This document shows, in pieces, positions 50,120 to 59,581 of a stretch of 64,000 nt of DNA. Below the pieces are notes generated by a model. It worked only from the letters and a program-made list of their open reading frames with translations, was not told the DNA's origin and ran no database searches. The translations under genes and the position numbers were made by a program. This DNA is from an uncultured Dyadobacter sp. (GTDB lineage: Bacteria; Bacteroidota; Bacteroidia; Cytophagales; Spirosomataceae), in the NCBI RefSeq assembly GCF_946482605.1, contig NZ_CAMLSE010000027.1, forward strand, positions 46,403-110,402, written 5' to 3'. Each line of letters opens with the position of its first letter. Within the stretch, counting starts at the first letter, position 1.

Positions 50120-50872
50120 ATGAACAAATTCTATATCCTGGCCCTTTTTGCTGCATTGCTTACCGGCTGTTCCAAACCGTCGGACAAAATCGTCATCGCC
50201 ACGGCTGCCAACGTGCAGTATGTCATGAAGGAAATTCAGCAGGAATTCGAAAAGGAATCAGGTAAAAAGATCGAGATCGTGGTGGCTTCTTCCGGGAAAC
50301 TCACCACCCAGATACGCGAAGGCGCTCCTTTCGATGTTTTTGTGTCTGCCGACACCAAATACCCCGAGGAGATTTTCAAAAACGGAGGCTCTGACCGTAA
50401 ACCGGAAATTTACGCCACGGGTTCATTGGTCCTATGGTCCAAAGATATTCCCGAGGCCGAGCTCAAACCGGAAATACTGACATCCGCCAGGGTTAAAAAG
50501 ATAGCCATCGCAAATCCCGAAACAGCCCCTTATGGCGAAGCTGCCGTGCAGGTATTGCATGCATTGAAACTATACGAGCAAACAGAGAAGAAGCTGGTTT
50601 ACGGTGAAAGCATCGCCCAAACGGCCCAATACATCACCACCGGTTCCGCAGAAGCCGGTTTCAATGCATTATCCATTGTCCTATCTCCCGAAATGAAAGG
50701 CAAAGGGCATTATGTCATCGTAGATTCAAGCCTCTATAAACCAATTCAACAAGCGGCGATCCTATTAAAACACAGCGGAGATTCGCCAAAAAAAGCGTCG
50801 AGCGAGCAGTTTTATCAGTTTCTGTATTCAGCCAAAGCAAAGGCCATCTTCAAGAAATACGGTTACAAATAA
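50120..50872 (+). CDS. modA: Molybdate ABC transporter substrate-binding protein
   Basis: A 250-residue lipoprotein with signal FYILALFAALLTGC (lipobox cysteine at residue 17). The mature protein is a type II periplasmic binding protein of the ModA family: IATAANVQYVMKEIQQEFEKESG, ASSGKLTTQIREGAPFDVFVSAD and AIANPETAPYGEAAVQVLHAL are its typical blocks. It captures molybdate (or tungstate) and delivers it to ModBC. I start at ATG 50120; the upstream in-frame reading from 49883 crosses the leader hairpins and is not coding. A microsatellite separates it from modB. Confidence 0.93.
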   Translation: MNKFYILALFAALLTGCSKPSDKIVIATAANVQYVMKEIQQEFEKESGKKIEIVVASSGKLTTQIREGAPFDVFVSADTKYPEEIFKNGGSDRKPEIYATGSLVLWSKDIPEAELKPEILTSARVKKIAIANPETAPYGEAAVQVLHALKLYEQTEKKLVYGESIAQTAQYITTGSAEAGFNALSIVLSPEMKGKGHYVIVDSSLYKPIQQAAILLKHSGDSPKKASSEQFYQFLYSAKAKAIFKKYGYK

Positions 50873-50892
50873 TCTGAATTCACTCATCGCAC

Positions 50893-50940
50893 CGTTCATT
50901 CACTCATCCACTCATCCACTCATCCACTCATTCACTCATT
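50893..50940. repeat. CATCCACT/CATTCACT microsatellite, site 2
   Basis: Between modA and modB about six imperfect 8-base units, CACTCATC then CACTCATT, run in tandem. The same units occur near 47790. They enlarge the modA-modB gap to 101 bp. Confidence 0.65.
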
Positions 50941-50973
50941 CCCCGTTCCACGGCGGCTCATTCAAAATTAAAA

Positions 50974-51648
50974 GTGAACCTACAACCCATCTTCCTAACC
51001 TTAAAACTCGCCGGCATCACCTCCATCCTGCTGCTCGTAATCGCCTTGCCGATTGCGTACTGGCTGGTGTTCGGGAAATTCAAGGGACGGGGCGTGGTGG
51101 AAGCATTGCTCGGGATGCCGCTGGTACTACCGCCGTCTGTGATCGGTTTTTATCTCCTGCTTGCATTTAGCCCATCTCACTGGTTTGGTGCCTGGATCGA
51201 GGAAATGTTTGGGTTGAGATTGGTTTTTTCCTTTCCCGGATTGGTGATTGCGTCCATTTTGTATAGTCTGCCATTTATGGTGTACCCGATCCGCGCCGGG
51301 CTTCAATCGTTGCCGGCATCGCTGCGGGAGGCCTCCTACACACTCGGAAAAAGCGAATGGCAGACGTTCCTACAAGTGCTTTTACCCAATTGCAAACCTG
51401 CGATACTCACCGCATTCGTCCTCACTTTCGCACACACCGTCGGTGAATTCGGGGTCGTACTCATGATCGGGGGAAACATCCCCGGCGTCACCAAAGTAGC
51501 GTCCGTAGCCATCTACAATGAAGTGGAAGCATTGAACTACAAAGCCGCTAACCAGTACGCGATGGTGCTTTTTGCGATCACATTCGTTATTTTGCTGCTT
51601 GTCTATTCGATCAACAATCGCTTCCTCCGTGTCCGACAATCTGCTTGA
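50974..51648 (+). CDS. modB: Molybdate ABC transporter permease
   Basis: A 224-residue inner-membrane permease with five predicted helices. The EAA-type loop for docking ModC is seen in SLREASYTLGKSEWQTFLQVLLPNCKPAI, and the end GEFGVVLMIGGNIPGVTKVASVAIYN is the ModB signature. The start is GTG at 50974 (reads MNLQPIFLTLKLAG); no ATG in frame fits the first helix. Its stop overlaps the start of modC by 20 bp, which suggests translational coupling. Confidence 0.92.
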   Translation: MNLQPIFLTLKLAGITSILLLVIALPIAYWLVFGKFKGRGVVEALLGMPLVLPPSVIGFYLLLAFSPSHWFGAWIEEMFGLRLVFSFPGLVIASILYSLPFMVYPIRAGLQSLPASLREASYTLGKSEWQTFLQVLLPNCKPAILTAFVLTFAHTVGEFGVVLMIGGNIPGVTKVASVAIYNEVEALNYKAANQYAMVLFAITFVILLLVYSINNRFLRVRQSA

Positions 51649-52522
51649 CGTCCATATCCGGCATACTTTGCACACCGCACACGGGGTTTTACCGATGGAG
51701 GTGGATTTCACGCTGCCCGGAAAAAGCATTATGGCGCTCACCGGCCCGTCGGGTGCCGGCAAAACCACACTTCTGAGGCAAATTGCAGGCCTGACCCTTC
51801 CCGAGACGGGACGCATTGCCTTTGGCCCTGTACAATGGCTCGACAGCTCAGCCAATGTGCATTTACCTGTTCAGCAACGACATATCGGATTTGTTTTTCA
51901 GGATTACGCCTTATTTCCCAACATGACGGTCCGGCAGAACCTGTCTTTTGCCCTGACCAGGAACGACAATCCTCAGGTGATCGAACAGTTGCTGGATATG
52001 ACCGGGCTTGCTCAACTGGCCAGCCGCAGGCCACACCAGCTTTCCGGGGGGCAGCAGCAACGTGTTGCATTAGCCCGCGCGCTGGTCCGGCAACCCAGGT
52101 TGCTGCTGATGGACGAACCTTTCGCCGCTCTCGACCCTGAAATGCAGCAACAATTGCAGGACCTGCTGCTGGCATTGCATCGCAAAAATCCCTTTTCGGT
52201 GATCCTGATAACCCACGATATAGGGGAAATTTTCAGGCTGGCCGATCAGGTAGCCGTCATGGAACAAGGCAAGCTCGTTCGCTCCGGCACTCCCGCAGAA
52301 GTGTACCTCAAAGAGCCCATGCCCGCCGACGGCATTATCGTCTATGGCGAGGTACTGACCTGCGAACGCCGCGACGGCATGTTACATATAACGGCCTGGG
52401 TCGAAAACCGCGTCCGGAAACTGACATTACCGCCACATCTCGAACCGCAACTACGGCCGGGTGGAAGATTTACCCTGCATTACACACCCGATCCCGCTGG
52501 CATACGCATGATAGATCCATAA
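51629..52522 (+). CDS. modC: Molybdate ABC transporter ATP-binding protein
   Basis: A 297-residue ABC ATPase. Walker A is GPSGAGKTT, the Q-loop region [11 protein letters not shown], the signature [15 protein letters not shown] and Walker [14 protein letters not shown] short C-terminal extension ([31 protein letters not shown]) is a TOBE-like beta domain. I take GTG 51629 ([12 protein letters not shown]) as start, giving the usual opening of the family; the frame is open further upstream inside modB. It completes modABC, the molybdate import system. Molybdate feeds molybdopterin-enzyme synthesis. Confidence 0.9.
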   Translation: MSDNLLDVHIRHTLHTAHGVLPMEVDFTLPGKSIMALTGPSGAGKTTLLRQIAGLTLPETGRIAFGPVQWLDSSANVHLPVQQRHIGFVFQDYALFPNMTVRQNLSFALTRNDNPQVIEQLLDMTGLAQLASRRPHQLSGGQQQRVALARALVRQPRLLLMDEPFAALDPEMQQQLQDLLLALHRKNPFSVILITHDIGEIFRLADQVAVMEQGKLVRSGTPAEVYLKEPMPADGIIVYGEVLTCERRDGMLHITAWVENRVRKLTLPPHLEPQLRPGGRFTLHYTPDPAGIRMIDP

Positions 52523-52595
52523 ACTGCCCCTGCAAACAGTAGGGTAACTTTTCAAACACATCGTCTTTTTTTCAGAAACATTTTATTAACTCCAT

Positions 52596-53273
52596 ATGCG
52601 GATCCTTTCCAAACTACTTCAGGTTGCCTTTTTCGTGCTCCCACTGCTGGCAATGCGCCAGGACAAGCCACTACGCGTCGTATTTTTCGGCGATTCCATT
52701 ACCCAGGCTGGTGTAGGGCCTACCGGCTATATCACCAAAGTAGGTGAAATGCTCAAAGCCAAAGGCCAGGATGCTCAGTATGAACTGATCGGTGCGGGCA
52801 TAGGCGGAAACAAGGTTTATGACCTGTACCTGAGGCTGGAAGATGATGTACTGGCAAAAAAGCCGGATGTAGTTTTTATTTATGTGGGTATCAATGATGT
52901 TTGGCACAAAACCTCGTCTGGAACCGGAACTGATCCCGACAAATATGTCAAGTTCTACGAAGCATTGATCAAAAAAATGAAGGCACAGAATATCCGCGTG
53001 ATCGTTTGTACGCCCACTGTAATTGGCGAGCGCAATGACGCTTCAAATCCGCAGGATGGTGATCTGAATCAATATTCCAAACTGATCCGCGAGATCGCAA
53101 CACGCAACGGCCTGCAATTGCTGGATCTGCGCAAACAATTCCTCGACTACCTGAGCAGCAACAACCCCGAAAACAAAGAGAAGGGTGTCCTTACCTCCGA
53201 CCGCGTCCATTTGACCGAGGCTGGCAACCAGTTCCTGGCAGAAAAAATGCTCGAAGCGCTGGTACAAAAATAG
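52596..53273 (+). CDS. SGNH/GDSL hydrolase
   Basis: A 225-residue exported lipase/esterase of the SGNH superfamily. A short signal (LLQVAFFVLPLLA) precedes the four blocks: block I FFGDSITQAG (catalytic Ser), block II GAGIGGNK, block III VGINDVW and block V DRVHLTE (catalytic Asp and His). The family deacylates carbohydrates, lipids or other esters; the substrate is not evident. It is monocistronic, 73 bp after modC, and ends before a strong terminator. Confidence 0.88.
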   Translation: MRILSKLLQVAFFVLPLLAMRQDKPLRVVFFGDSITQAGVGPTGYITKVGEMLKAKGQDAQYELIGAGIGGNKVYDLYLRLEDDVLAKKPDVVFIYVGINDVWHKTSSGTGTDPDKYVKFYEALIKKMKAQNIRVIVCTPTVIGERNDASNPQDGDLNQYSKLIREIATRNGLQLLDLRKQFLDYLSSNNPENKEKGVLTSDRVHLTEAGNQFLAEKMLEALVQK

Positions 53274-53320
53274 CCTCACAGGCCTGCAAGCAGCATTAAA
53301 TCACTTACAATTATTCATAC

Positions 53321-53353
53321 GAGCCCCGGAAACTAATTCCGGGGCTATTTTTT
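53321..53353 (+). terminator. Terminator after the GDSL hydrolase
   Basis: AGCCCCGGAA pairs with TTCCGGGGCT around ACTAA, followed by ATTTTTTT. A classical intrinsic terminator. Confidence 0.88.
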
Positions 53354-53491
53354 TGGAAAACCTGTTTTTACCGTCTGATAATCGCTGCCCCACCGGATCA
53401 TTGGTTTCAGGAAGAATTTACGATTAATACAATATTGAAGGCACGGTCGGCCGACCCGGTTTACACTTCTCATAATCCTAAATTTTATCCC

Positions 53492-56400
53492 ATGAAACAC
53501 GCTTTTAAAGCGCTCCCTCCGGCTATCGCGGCGGTTGTCGCATTGGTATCCATTCTCGTTTACTTCAACCAGCCCCAAGAACGGCATGCACACGCACCAG
53601 AATCGGCGACCACCGTCCCGACAGCATTAGCCGATACCAGCACCGGTCAAGCGGCACTTTTCCGGTCCATTGCGTCGCATGAATACCGCATTAGCTGGGA
53701 CGAAACCGAAAAATCGTACCAAAGCCCCAACCGCAGGCACAACCTGCGTGCCTATTACCGGCCCGGCAAATTGACGATCCAAAACCGCATGGATTCCACG
53801 GGAAACAACTTCCGGCTTAGATTGATCAACAGGGGCATTTTTGCGGATGGGCAACCCATTGGAAGAACCGATCTTGCGGCAGATGTCAAACCCGACCAAA
53901 ACAGGGTCGGGATCCTGCATGACGCATTCAGCGAAGAATTTATCAATGATGAAAGCGGCATACGTCAGAACTTCATTGTTCGCAAGGCACCTCAGCAAAC
54001 CAGGAAATTGGAAGTAAGACTGGATTGCAAGGGGCTGATCGTCAAAAACGGAGGAGCCAATGAACTGCTTTTTTTCACAGATCACCAGCCTCAGGAACCG
54101 CGGCTCATCTACCGCGACCTTCGTTGCTGGGATGCCCGCAACCAACCTTTGGTCGCAACCCTGACCTGTGTCGATCAACAGGTCAGGATCCATGTGAATG
54201 TAGAAAAGGCCACATTTCCCGTCACCATTGACCCACTATTCATCAATCCGGCCAATGCGGCTCAGACTTTGGAAGCCAATCAGGCGGATGCCTGGTTCGG
54301 GTTTTCGGTAGCCTCTGCCGGAGATGTGAATGGGGACGGTTACAGTGAAATCATTGCAGGTGCTCCCTTGTTTGACAATGGACAAAGCGATGAGGGCGCT
54401 GCATTCCTGTTTTACGGGTCGGCAAATGGCACAACCACCGTGCCGACAATCCTGGAATGCAACCAGACCAATGCACAAATGGGGTTCGCCGTTTCCAGCG
54501 CAGGCGACATCAACAAGGACGGTTTCAGCGACATCGCCATAGGTGCGCCAAATTACGACAACGGCCAAACCGATGAAGGGGCTGTATTCGTCTATCTGGG
54601 TTCCGCAAAAGGTATCAAACCCAACCCTGCCGCCGTATTAGAGCAGCACCAGGAAGATGCGCAACTGGGCACCGCCGTTGCCCTGGCCGGAGATATCAAT
54701 GCCGATGGATATAGCGATATCATCGCCGGGGCCAAATATTTTCACCAGGGGCAAATGAACGAAGGGGCCGCATTGCTATATTACGGAGGAGTAAACGGCA
54801 TTTCGTCTAATGCATTCTCCGTGCTGGAAAGCAATGTAACAGGTGCCAGGCTAGGCTCATCCGTCGCCGGTGCCGGCGACGTGAACGGAGATGGATTCAG
54901 CGACATAGTCGCCGGGGCAATCTTGTATGGAAATGGCCAGACAGGGGAAGGTGCGGCATTCCTTTGCTACGGTTCGATCACCGGACTCAACACCACGAAC
55001 CCCGTAGTAATCGAAAGCAACCAAACCCATGCCCGGCTAGGCAAGGCAGTTGCTGGTGCCGGGGATGTGAATGGAGATGGCTACTCGGATGTAGCGCTTG
55101 CAGCATCGTATTTTGATAATGGCCAATCCGACGAAGGTGCTGTATTGGTGCATTATGGCTCAGCAACCGGTATCCAAACCAACGCTTCCCTCGTACTTGA
55201 AAGCGACCTGATGGATGCTGAACTGGGCACATCGGTGAGTAGCGCCGGAGATGTCAATGGCGATGGGTATGCGGATCTCCTGGTCGGAACCAGGTATTGG
55301 GGAAAGGGGCAACTCGACGAAGGAGCAACATTGATCTACCACGGAGCGTCACCAGGTCTGAAATCAAAACCGGATGTCGTCATCAAAGGCACGCAGCTCC
55401 AATCGCATATGGGCAGCGCACTAGCCAGTGCGGGTGACGTGAACGGCGACGGGTACAGCGACATCGTGACCGGTGCTTATCTGTTCGATAAGGGGCAAAA
55501 GAATGAAGGAATCATATCGGTATACCATGGTGCTGCGGGAAAACTGGCAACCGGGCAGCCTTCGTCCCTGACCAGCAGCCAGGCTATGAGCCGGTACGGC
55601 TATGCGATCGCGGCCGCCGGGGATCTCAATGGCGATGGCTACGACGACGTGATCGTCGGTGCACCGCATTATGATAACGGACAGACGGCGGAGGGGGCTG
55701 CATTCATTTACCTCGGCACCGGCCACGGCATCAGTAAGAACTTTGCCGCAATGCTCGGGTTGGGTCAGCCGGAGGCTGAATTCGGCGGCGCTGTTGCAGG
55801 TGCGGGCGACGTCAATGGTGACGGGTTCATAGACGTTATAGTCGGCGCCATGCATTTCGATAACGGTCAGGATGAAGAAGGCGCTGCGTTTATCTATTTA
55901 GGCTCGGCTTCCGGTGTGAATACGGTACCGGTTGCCATTCTGGAAAGCGACAAAACCGGTTCCTGGATGGGCAGCGCGGTTTCTGCTGCCGGAGATCTCG
56001 ACAGCGACGGATTTGGGGATATCATAGTGGGCGCGATGAATTACAGCAATGGTGAGTCCGAAGAAGGTGCGCTCTACATTTATCCTGGCTCGCCGGCCGG
56101 CCCGAGTCAGGCGGGAATGAAAATCGTTGAAAGCGACCAGACCAACGCCCGTCTGGGTAATTCGGTCGCCAATGCAGGTGATGTAAATGGTGATGGCTAT
56201 GGTGATATCGTGGCGGGAGCCTATGCATTCGAAGACGATGATCGGGGTGCTGCATTCGTTTATCATGGTGGCGCCTCGGGACTGGTTAACAATGCCGCAT
56301 TAGCAATCAAAGGCACACAACCCTATGCTCAAATAGGATGGGATGTGTCGGGCGCAGGTGATATCAATGCGGATGGATATGGCGATATCGTGATCGGCAG

Positions 56401-57553
56401 CCAGAGCTATGACAGTGGCGATGGAGCAGCGTTTGTGTACTACGGCTCGGCGACGGGAATCGATATCATCAATTTCACAAGCTTGTTCTCCCACAACCCG
56501 GGAATGGGGGCGGGAATGGGCACTTCGGTATCCGGTGCCGGTGATACCAACGGCGATGGCTATTCGGACATAGTCATTGGTGCGCCCTGGTTTGTGAATG
56601 AACAGACTTCCGTGCCTACGGGCCAGGTCTTGCTTTTCACAGGCTCCGAATCGGGCATTCAAAGTAGTCCGGAAGTCCTTGCAGGCAATGCGAATGATAC
56701 CTATGATTTTTTTGGATGGTCGGTATCGGGCGCCGGGGACATCAATGCCGATGGTTACAGCGACATCATGGTGGGTTCACCTAATTTCAATTCCTCCCAA
56801 ATAGACGCGGACGCGGCTCACGTTTACTACGGCAATACCGGCGCCGGTCTCCAAAACAATCTCCGCCTCTACAATTCCGATCTTTCGTCGCTTCTCGATC
56901 AAAGCCAGAAAACCAAAAGTGACTTTGGCGTGGGCCTGTACGCCAAATCTTTTCTGGGAGGAAATAAGGGAAAGCTCGTGTGGGAGACCAAAGCGAATGG
57001 AATGGGGTTTTCAAAGGCGGCCAATGACCTGATCACCAACAGTACACAATGCACCGCCATGCAGAAATATTACGCCACACTTGGCTTGTCAGGCTCTGAA
57101 TTAAAAAATCTTGTTCTGAAAGAAGGAGCATCCACCCAGGTCCGGGTCCGCGTCAAATATGATCCGGTGCTGGCACTGACGGGGCAAACGTATGGACCAT
57201 GGCGTTATTTGTCGGCTTATCTGCTCGGGAATGGTGCTGCGCCGGTGCCGGAGGAAGTAGCACACGACTTGGCAGAAACGATCAGTAACAGGGCAAAATC
57301 ATCGGAGATTGAAAAATGGAAGACGGGTATCAGCGTATTTCCCAACCCAACAACGGATGAGCTTCATATCCGTCATAGTCAATCAAAATTGGTCCGTAGC
57401 ATGAAATTACTGGCCGCCAATGGGCAAGTAATGATCGAATCATCGGGAGACGCTTTCAAAATGAATGTAAAAGGAATAATGTCCGGTTCCTACATCCTTA
57501 TTATTCATTATGCGGACGGCTCGCTGGCCTCAGAAAGAATTGTCATCCGCTAG
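53492..57553 (+). CDS. Giant FG-GAP repeat T9SS protein 1
   Basis: A 1353-residue secreted protein. After a signal/anchor (LPPAIAAVVALVSILVYF) a conserved 200-residue N-domain (YRISWDETEKSYQSPNR...) precedes 14 FG-GAP/integrin-like repeats of about 60 residues, each with AGD(V/I/L)NxDGYxDIIxGAxxYDNGQ and a likely calcium-binding DxNxDG loop. A 200-residue linker then leads to a T9SS type A sorting domain (ISVFPNPTTDELHIRHSQ...SGSYILIIH). These folds make seven-bladed propellers, so 14 repeats could give two. Surface adhesion or ligand binding is inferred. I start at ATG 53492; the longer frame from 53435 lacks a signal. A paralog with the same layout starts at 59582. Confidence 0.88.
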   Translation: MKHAFKALPPAIAAVVALVSILVYFNQPQERHAHAPESATTVPTALADTSTGQAALFRSIASHEYRISWDETEKSYQSPNRRHNLRAYYRPGKLTIQNRMDSTGNNFRLRLINRGIFADGQPIGRTDLAADVKPDQNRVGILHDAFSEEFINDESGIRQNFIVRKAPQQTRKLEVRLDCKGLIVKNGGANELLFFTDHQPQEPRLIYRDLRCWDARNQPLVATLTCVDQQVRIHVNVEKATFPVTIDPLFINPANAAQTLEANQADAWFGFSVASAGDVNGDGYSEIIAGAPLFDNGQSDEGAAFLFYGSANGTTTVPTILECNQTNAQMGFAVSSAGDINKDGFSDIAIGAPNYDNGQTDEGAVFVYLGSAKGIKPNPAAVLEQHQEDAQLGTAVALAGDINADGYSDIIAGAKYFHQGQMNEGAALLYYGGVNGISSNAFSVLESNVTGARLGSSVAGAGDVNGDGFSDIVAGAILYGNGQTGEGAAFLCYGSITGLNTTNPVVIESNQTHARLGKAVAGAGDVNGDGYSDVALAASYFDNGQSDEGAVLVHYGSATGIQTNASLVLESDLMDAELGTSVSSAGDVNGDGYADLLVGTRYWGKGQLDEGATLIYHGASPGLKSKPDVVIKGTQLQSHMGSALASAGDVNGDGYSDIVTGAYLFDKGQKNEGIISVYHGAAGKLATGQPSSLTSSQAMSRYGYAIAAAGDLNGDGYDDVIVGAPHYDNGQTAEGAAFIYLGTGHGISKNFAAMLGLGQPEAEFGGAVAGAGDVNGDGFIDVIVGAMHFDNGQDEEGAAFIYLGSASGVNTVPVAILESDKTGSWMGSAVSAAGDLDSDGFGDIIVGAMNYSNGESEEGALYIYPGSPAGPSQAGMKIVESDQTNARLGNSVANAGDVNGDGYGDIVAGAYAFEDDDRGAAFVYHGGASGLVNNAALAIKGTQPYAQIGWDVSGAGDINADGYGDIVIGSQSYDSGDGAAFVYYGSATGIDIINFTSLFSHNPGMGAGMGTSVSGAGDTNGDGYSDIVIGAPWFVNEQTSVPTGQVLLFTGSESGIQSSPEVLAGNANDTYDFFGWSVSGAGDINADGYSDIMVGSPNFNSSQIDADAAHVYYGNTGAGLQNNLRLYNSDLSSLLDQSQKTKSDFGVGLYAKSFLGGNKGKLVWETKANGMGFSKAANDLITNSTQCTAMQKYYATLGLSGSELKNLVLKEGASTQVRVRVKYDPVLALTGQTYGPWRYLSAYLLGNGAAPVPEEVAHDLAETISNRAKSSEIEKWKTGISVFPNPTTDELHIRHSQSKLVRSMKLLAANGQVMIESSGDAFKMNVKGIMSGSYILIIHYADGSLASERIVIR

Positions 57554-57570
57554 CATCTGTTGAAAGTATC

Positions 57571-57610
57571 TGTAATCTGCCGATGGCTTGATCACCATTG
57601 GCAGATTACA
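57571..57610 (+). terminator. Hairpin after FG-GAP protein 1
   Basis: TGTAATCTGCCGATGG (57571-57586) pairs with CCATTGGCAGATTACA (57595-57610), 16 bp with one G-T pair. The tail TCTTCCC is a poor T-run. Confidence 0.6.
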
Positions 57611-57742
57611 TCTTCCCAAAATGACCGGCAGCTAAACGATTATGCCCCTCAGCTCAACGGATTAAGTATCGGTATAACGATGTGACGAAGTTAGGATGAA
57701 TAATTTCCGGTCCATACTCAAACGCATTTGATACCACACACT

Positions 57743-58333
57743 ATGAACATTAAAAGTATGCCTTCAAAAACGCTCGCGTTTTTGCTCGTAGCAATAGGAG
57801 CCATCCTGATCAATTACAATTATCCCAATCGTCTGGACATCATTTCGGATGACGATGATCTGTACTTCTCTTTCGGCATGATGCTCTTGAAAGGAAAATA
57901 CAGAGGAGCTGATGACGGGCCTTTGTACTACGTTTTTCAGTTGTTGCTGCAACTCATAACCCATGACGCCATCCGAACCTTCTACATCAACTATATCTTC
58001 ACAACATCCGTACCGCTGATACTGTTTTACTTTTTACTGAGAGCGCATAAAATTAATCCCTGGCTGGCTGTATGGATTTCGCTTATGTTTATGTTTTCCA
58101 GCCTCAATTACCCGCTGACACCCAAGCTGACACACTATGCCATTACTTTTGTGCTGCTAGCCCTTCTTGCCTTTAACTACGCTGAAGGACAGCCTCGGAA
58201 ATTCTTTTTTTGCAGCTTATGCATCTTCCTTGCGTCGTATGTTAGGCCTGAACTTTACATCGCTTATTTTATACTTTCTGTGGTAACCAGCTTCATCTGT
58301 TTTCGTGAAAGAAATTTGGCTACATACTCGTGA
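57743..58333 (+). CDS. GT-C-like membrane protein, N-terminal half (frameshifted)
   Basis: A 196-residue hydrophobic open reading frame that is probably the first part of one disrupted gene. It has a first helix (LAFLLVAIGAILINYNY), an acidic loop DIISDDDDLYFSFG, and further helices up to YFILSVVTSFICF. An acidic cluster in the first outer loop is a mark of GT-C glycosyltransferases (PMT/ArnT type). It ends ...FRERNLATYS at 58333, while the next frame continues without gap as KKFGYILVIIAVTLACGYIL from 58309. ATG 57743 is chosen; a TTG lies 15 bp upstream. It lies between two FG-GAP genes. Confidence 0.6.
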   Translation: MNIKSMPSKTLAFLLVAIGAILINYNYPNRLDIISDDDDLYFSFGMMLLKGKYRGADDGPLYYVFQLLLQLITHDAIRTFYINYIFTTSVPLILFYFLLRAHKINPWLAVWISLMFMFSSLNYPLTPKLTHYAITFVLLALLAFNYAEGQPRKFFFCSLCIFLASYVRPELYIAYFILSVVTSFICFRERNLATYS

Positions 58334-59337
58334 TCATAGCGGTTACGCTGGCTTGCGGATATATACTTGGAACGCCCATCGGAGCAAGGGACCGGAGCTT
58401 CTGGACATTCAAGCATCATTTTTCAATCAATTACATCGACACTCACCCGCAATTGAATTTATCCCCGTGGAATCATTTCAATCAGATTACTACCAGTGCT
58501 TTTGGTCACAAGCTGGTATCTATCAAAGACGCCATCGTCACCGACCCTCAACTGGTATTCTGGCACATCAAGCTGAATATCACTCGCTACTTCACTGCAT
58601 TACCGCTTCATTTCAAGAATATCATTTTCGACAGTATACAGTTTCCTTTTCGCAAATACGTGCTTTCAATAATGGGGCTGCTGGTGTTGCTTCGGATAGA
58701 TTACCGTGGAAGCTGGGCGAATGTCATTCAGGCTTTCAAGAAGAAGCTACCGTTTCTGCTCGTTTTTCTGGTCATCCTTGCCCCCACTTACATATCCAAT
58801 TTTTTCATTTACCCCCGTACACACTATATACTTTATCACTTCTTTCTCTATTTGTACTTACTTGCATTGCTCTGTAACTGTATTACTTTTAAAAGACTCC
58901 CTTCCAGCATGGCCGTTGAGCCAGCATATTTGCTGGCAGGCCTGAACTTGTTTTTTATCATACTCCTCTACATCCCTAAATACAGGGAGAATGCCCAGAA
59001 CAAGCCGTTACCTTTGAAAGAATTTGCTTTGATGCTAAGAAACTGCCGTCTCGATGGACCTGTTTCTGCGCTTGGAGGCGATGCCCCTTTTTCATACGAT
59101 CGCTATGTCGATCAGGACTGGACCTTCTATTATTATGACATCATAAGACCCCAAAATCTGGCCGGCTGCCTGGCTGACTTTAAAATCAATTGCGTTATTA
59201 TCAACGACAAAATGGACCACTATTTTGCCAAAGACTCCACCTATCACAACTTTCTAAGGCATCCGGAGTCAAAGGGATTTGTCCTAATCAAAAAAACAGA
59301 AACCCACAAGGTATACGCTAGAAAGACATTGATCTAG
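58330..59337 (+). CDS. GT-C-like membrane protein, C-terminal half (frameshifted)
   Basis: A 335-residue frame that begins at the GTG overlapping the stop of the upstream half, and has no start codon of its own with normal context. Its first residues (IIAVTLACGYILG) complete a membrane helix broken by the upstream stop. Further helices (YVLSIMGLLVLL, FLLVFLVILAPTYISNFF, YHFFLYLYLLALLCN, LLAGLNLFFIILLYI) are followed by a soluble C-terminal part (SALGGDAPFSYDRYVDQDWTFYYYDI...). The layout of helices first and soluble domain last fits GT-C enzymes. One missing base near 58307-58311 (an extra A gives REKKFGYI) would restore a single protein of about 530 residues. Confidence 0.6.
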   Translation: MIIAVTLACGYILGTPIGARDRSFWTFKHHFSINYIDTHPQLNLSPWNHFNQITTSAFGHKLVSIKDAIVTDPQLVFWHIKLNITRYFTALPLHFKNIIFDSIQFPFRKYVLSIMGLLVLLRIDYRGSWANVIQAFKKKLPFLLVFLVILAPTYISNFFIYPRTHYILYHFFLYLYLLALLCNCITFKRLPSSMAVEPAYLLAGLNLFFIILLYIPKYRENAQNKPLPLKEFALMLRNCRLDGPVSALGGDAPFSYDRYVDQDWTFYYYDIIRPQNLAGCLADFKINCVIINDKMDHYFAKDSTYHNFLRHPESKGFVLIKKTETHKVYARKTLI

Positions 59338-59581
59338 CACATCTTCCCCTCAGGACAATTACCTGTCGGTCGCTATCCGTATTGCCCGGGCGAACGACGC
59401 TGGCAATCAGTCATTAGCCGCTAGCGATGTCTGCCTACAAAAAGGCATTGGAAGCACCCTGCCTTGCCTTCTGATCATTCCACTATCCGATAGTTAAAGG
59501 GTTTACATGAAAACTCAACCCTCGTGTAAGCTTATAGCAGCAATTGCTATAATTCATTGTTCAACTTAAAAGTTTAACACT

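Noticed and set aside
47790..50940. CRISPR array suggested by short repeats
   Set aside because: Units are 8 bases without spacers; these are microsatellites.
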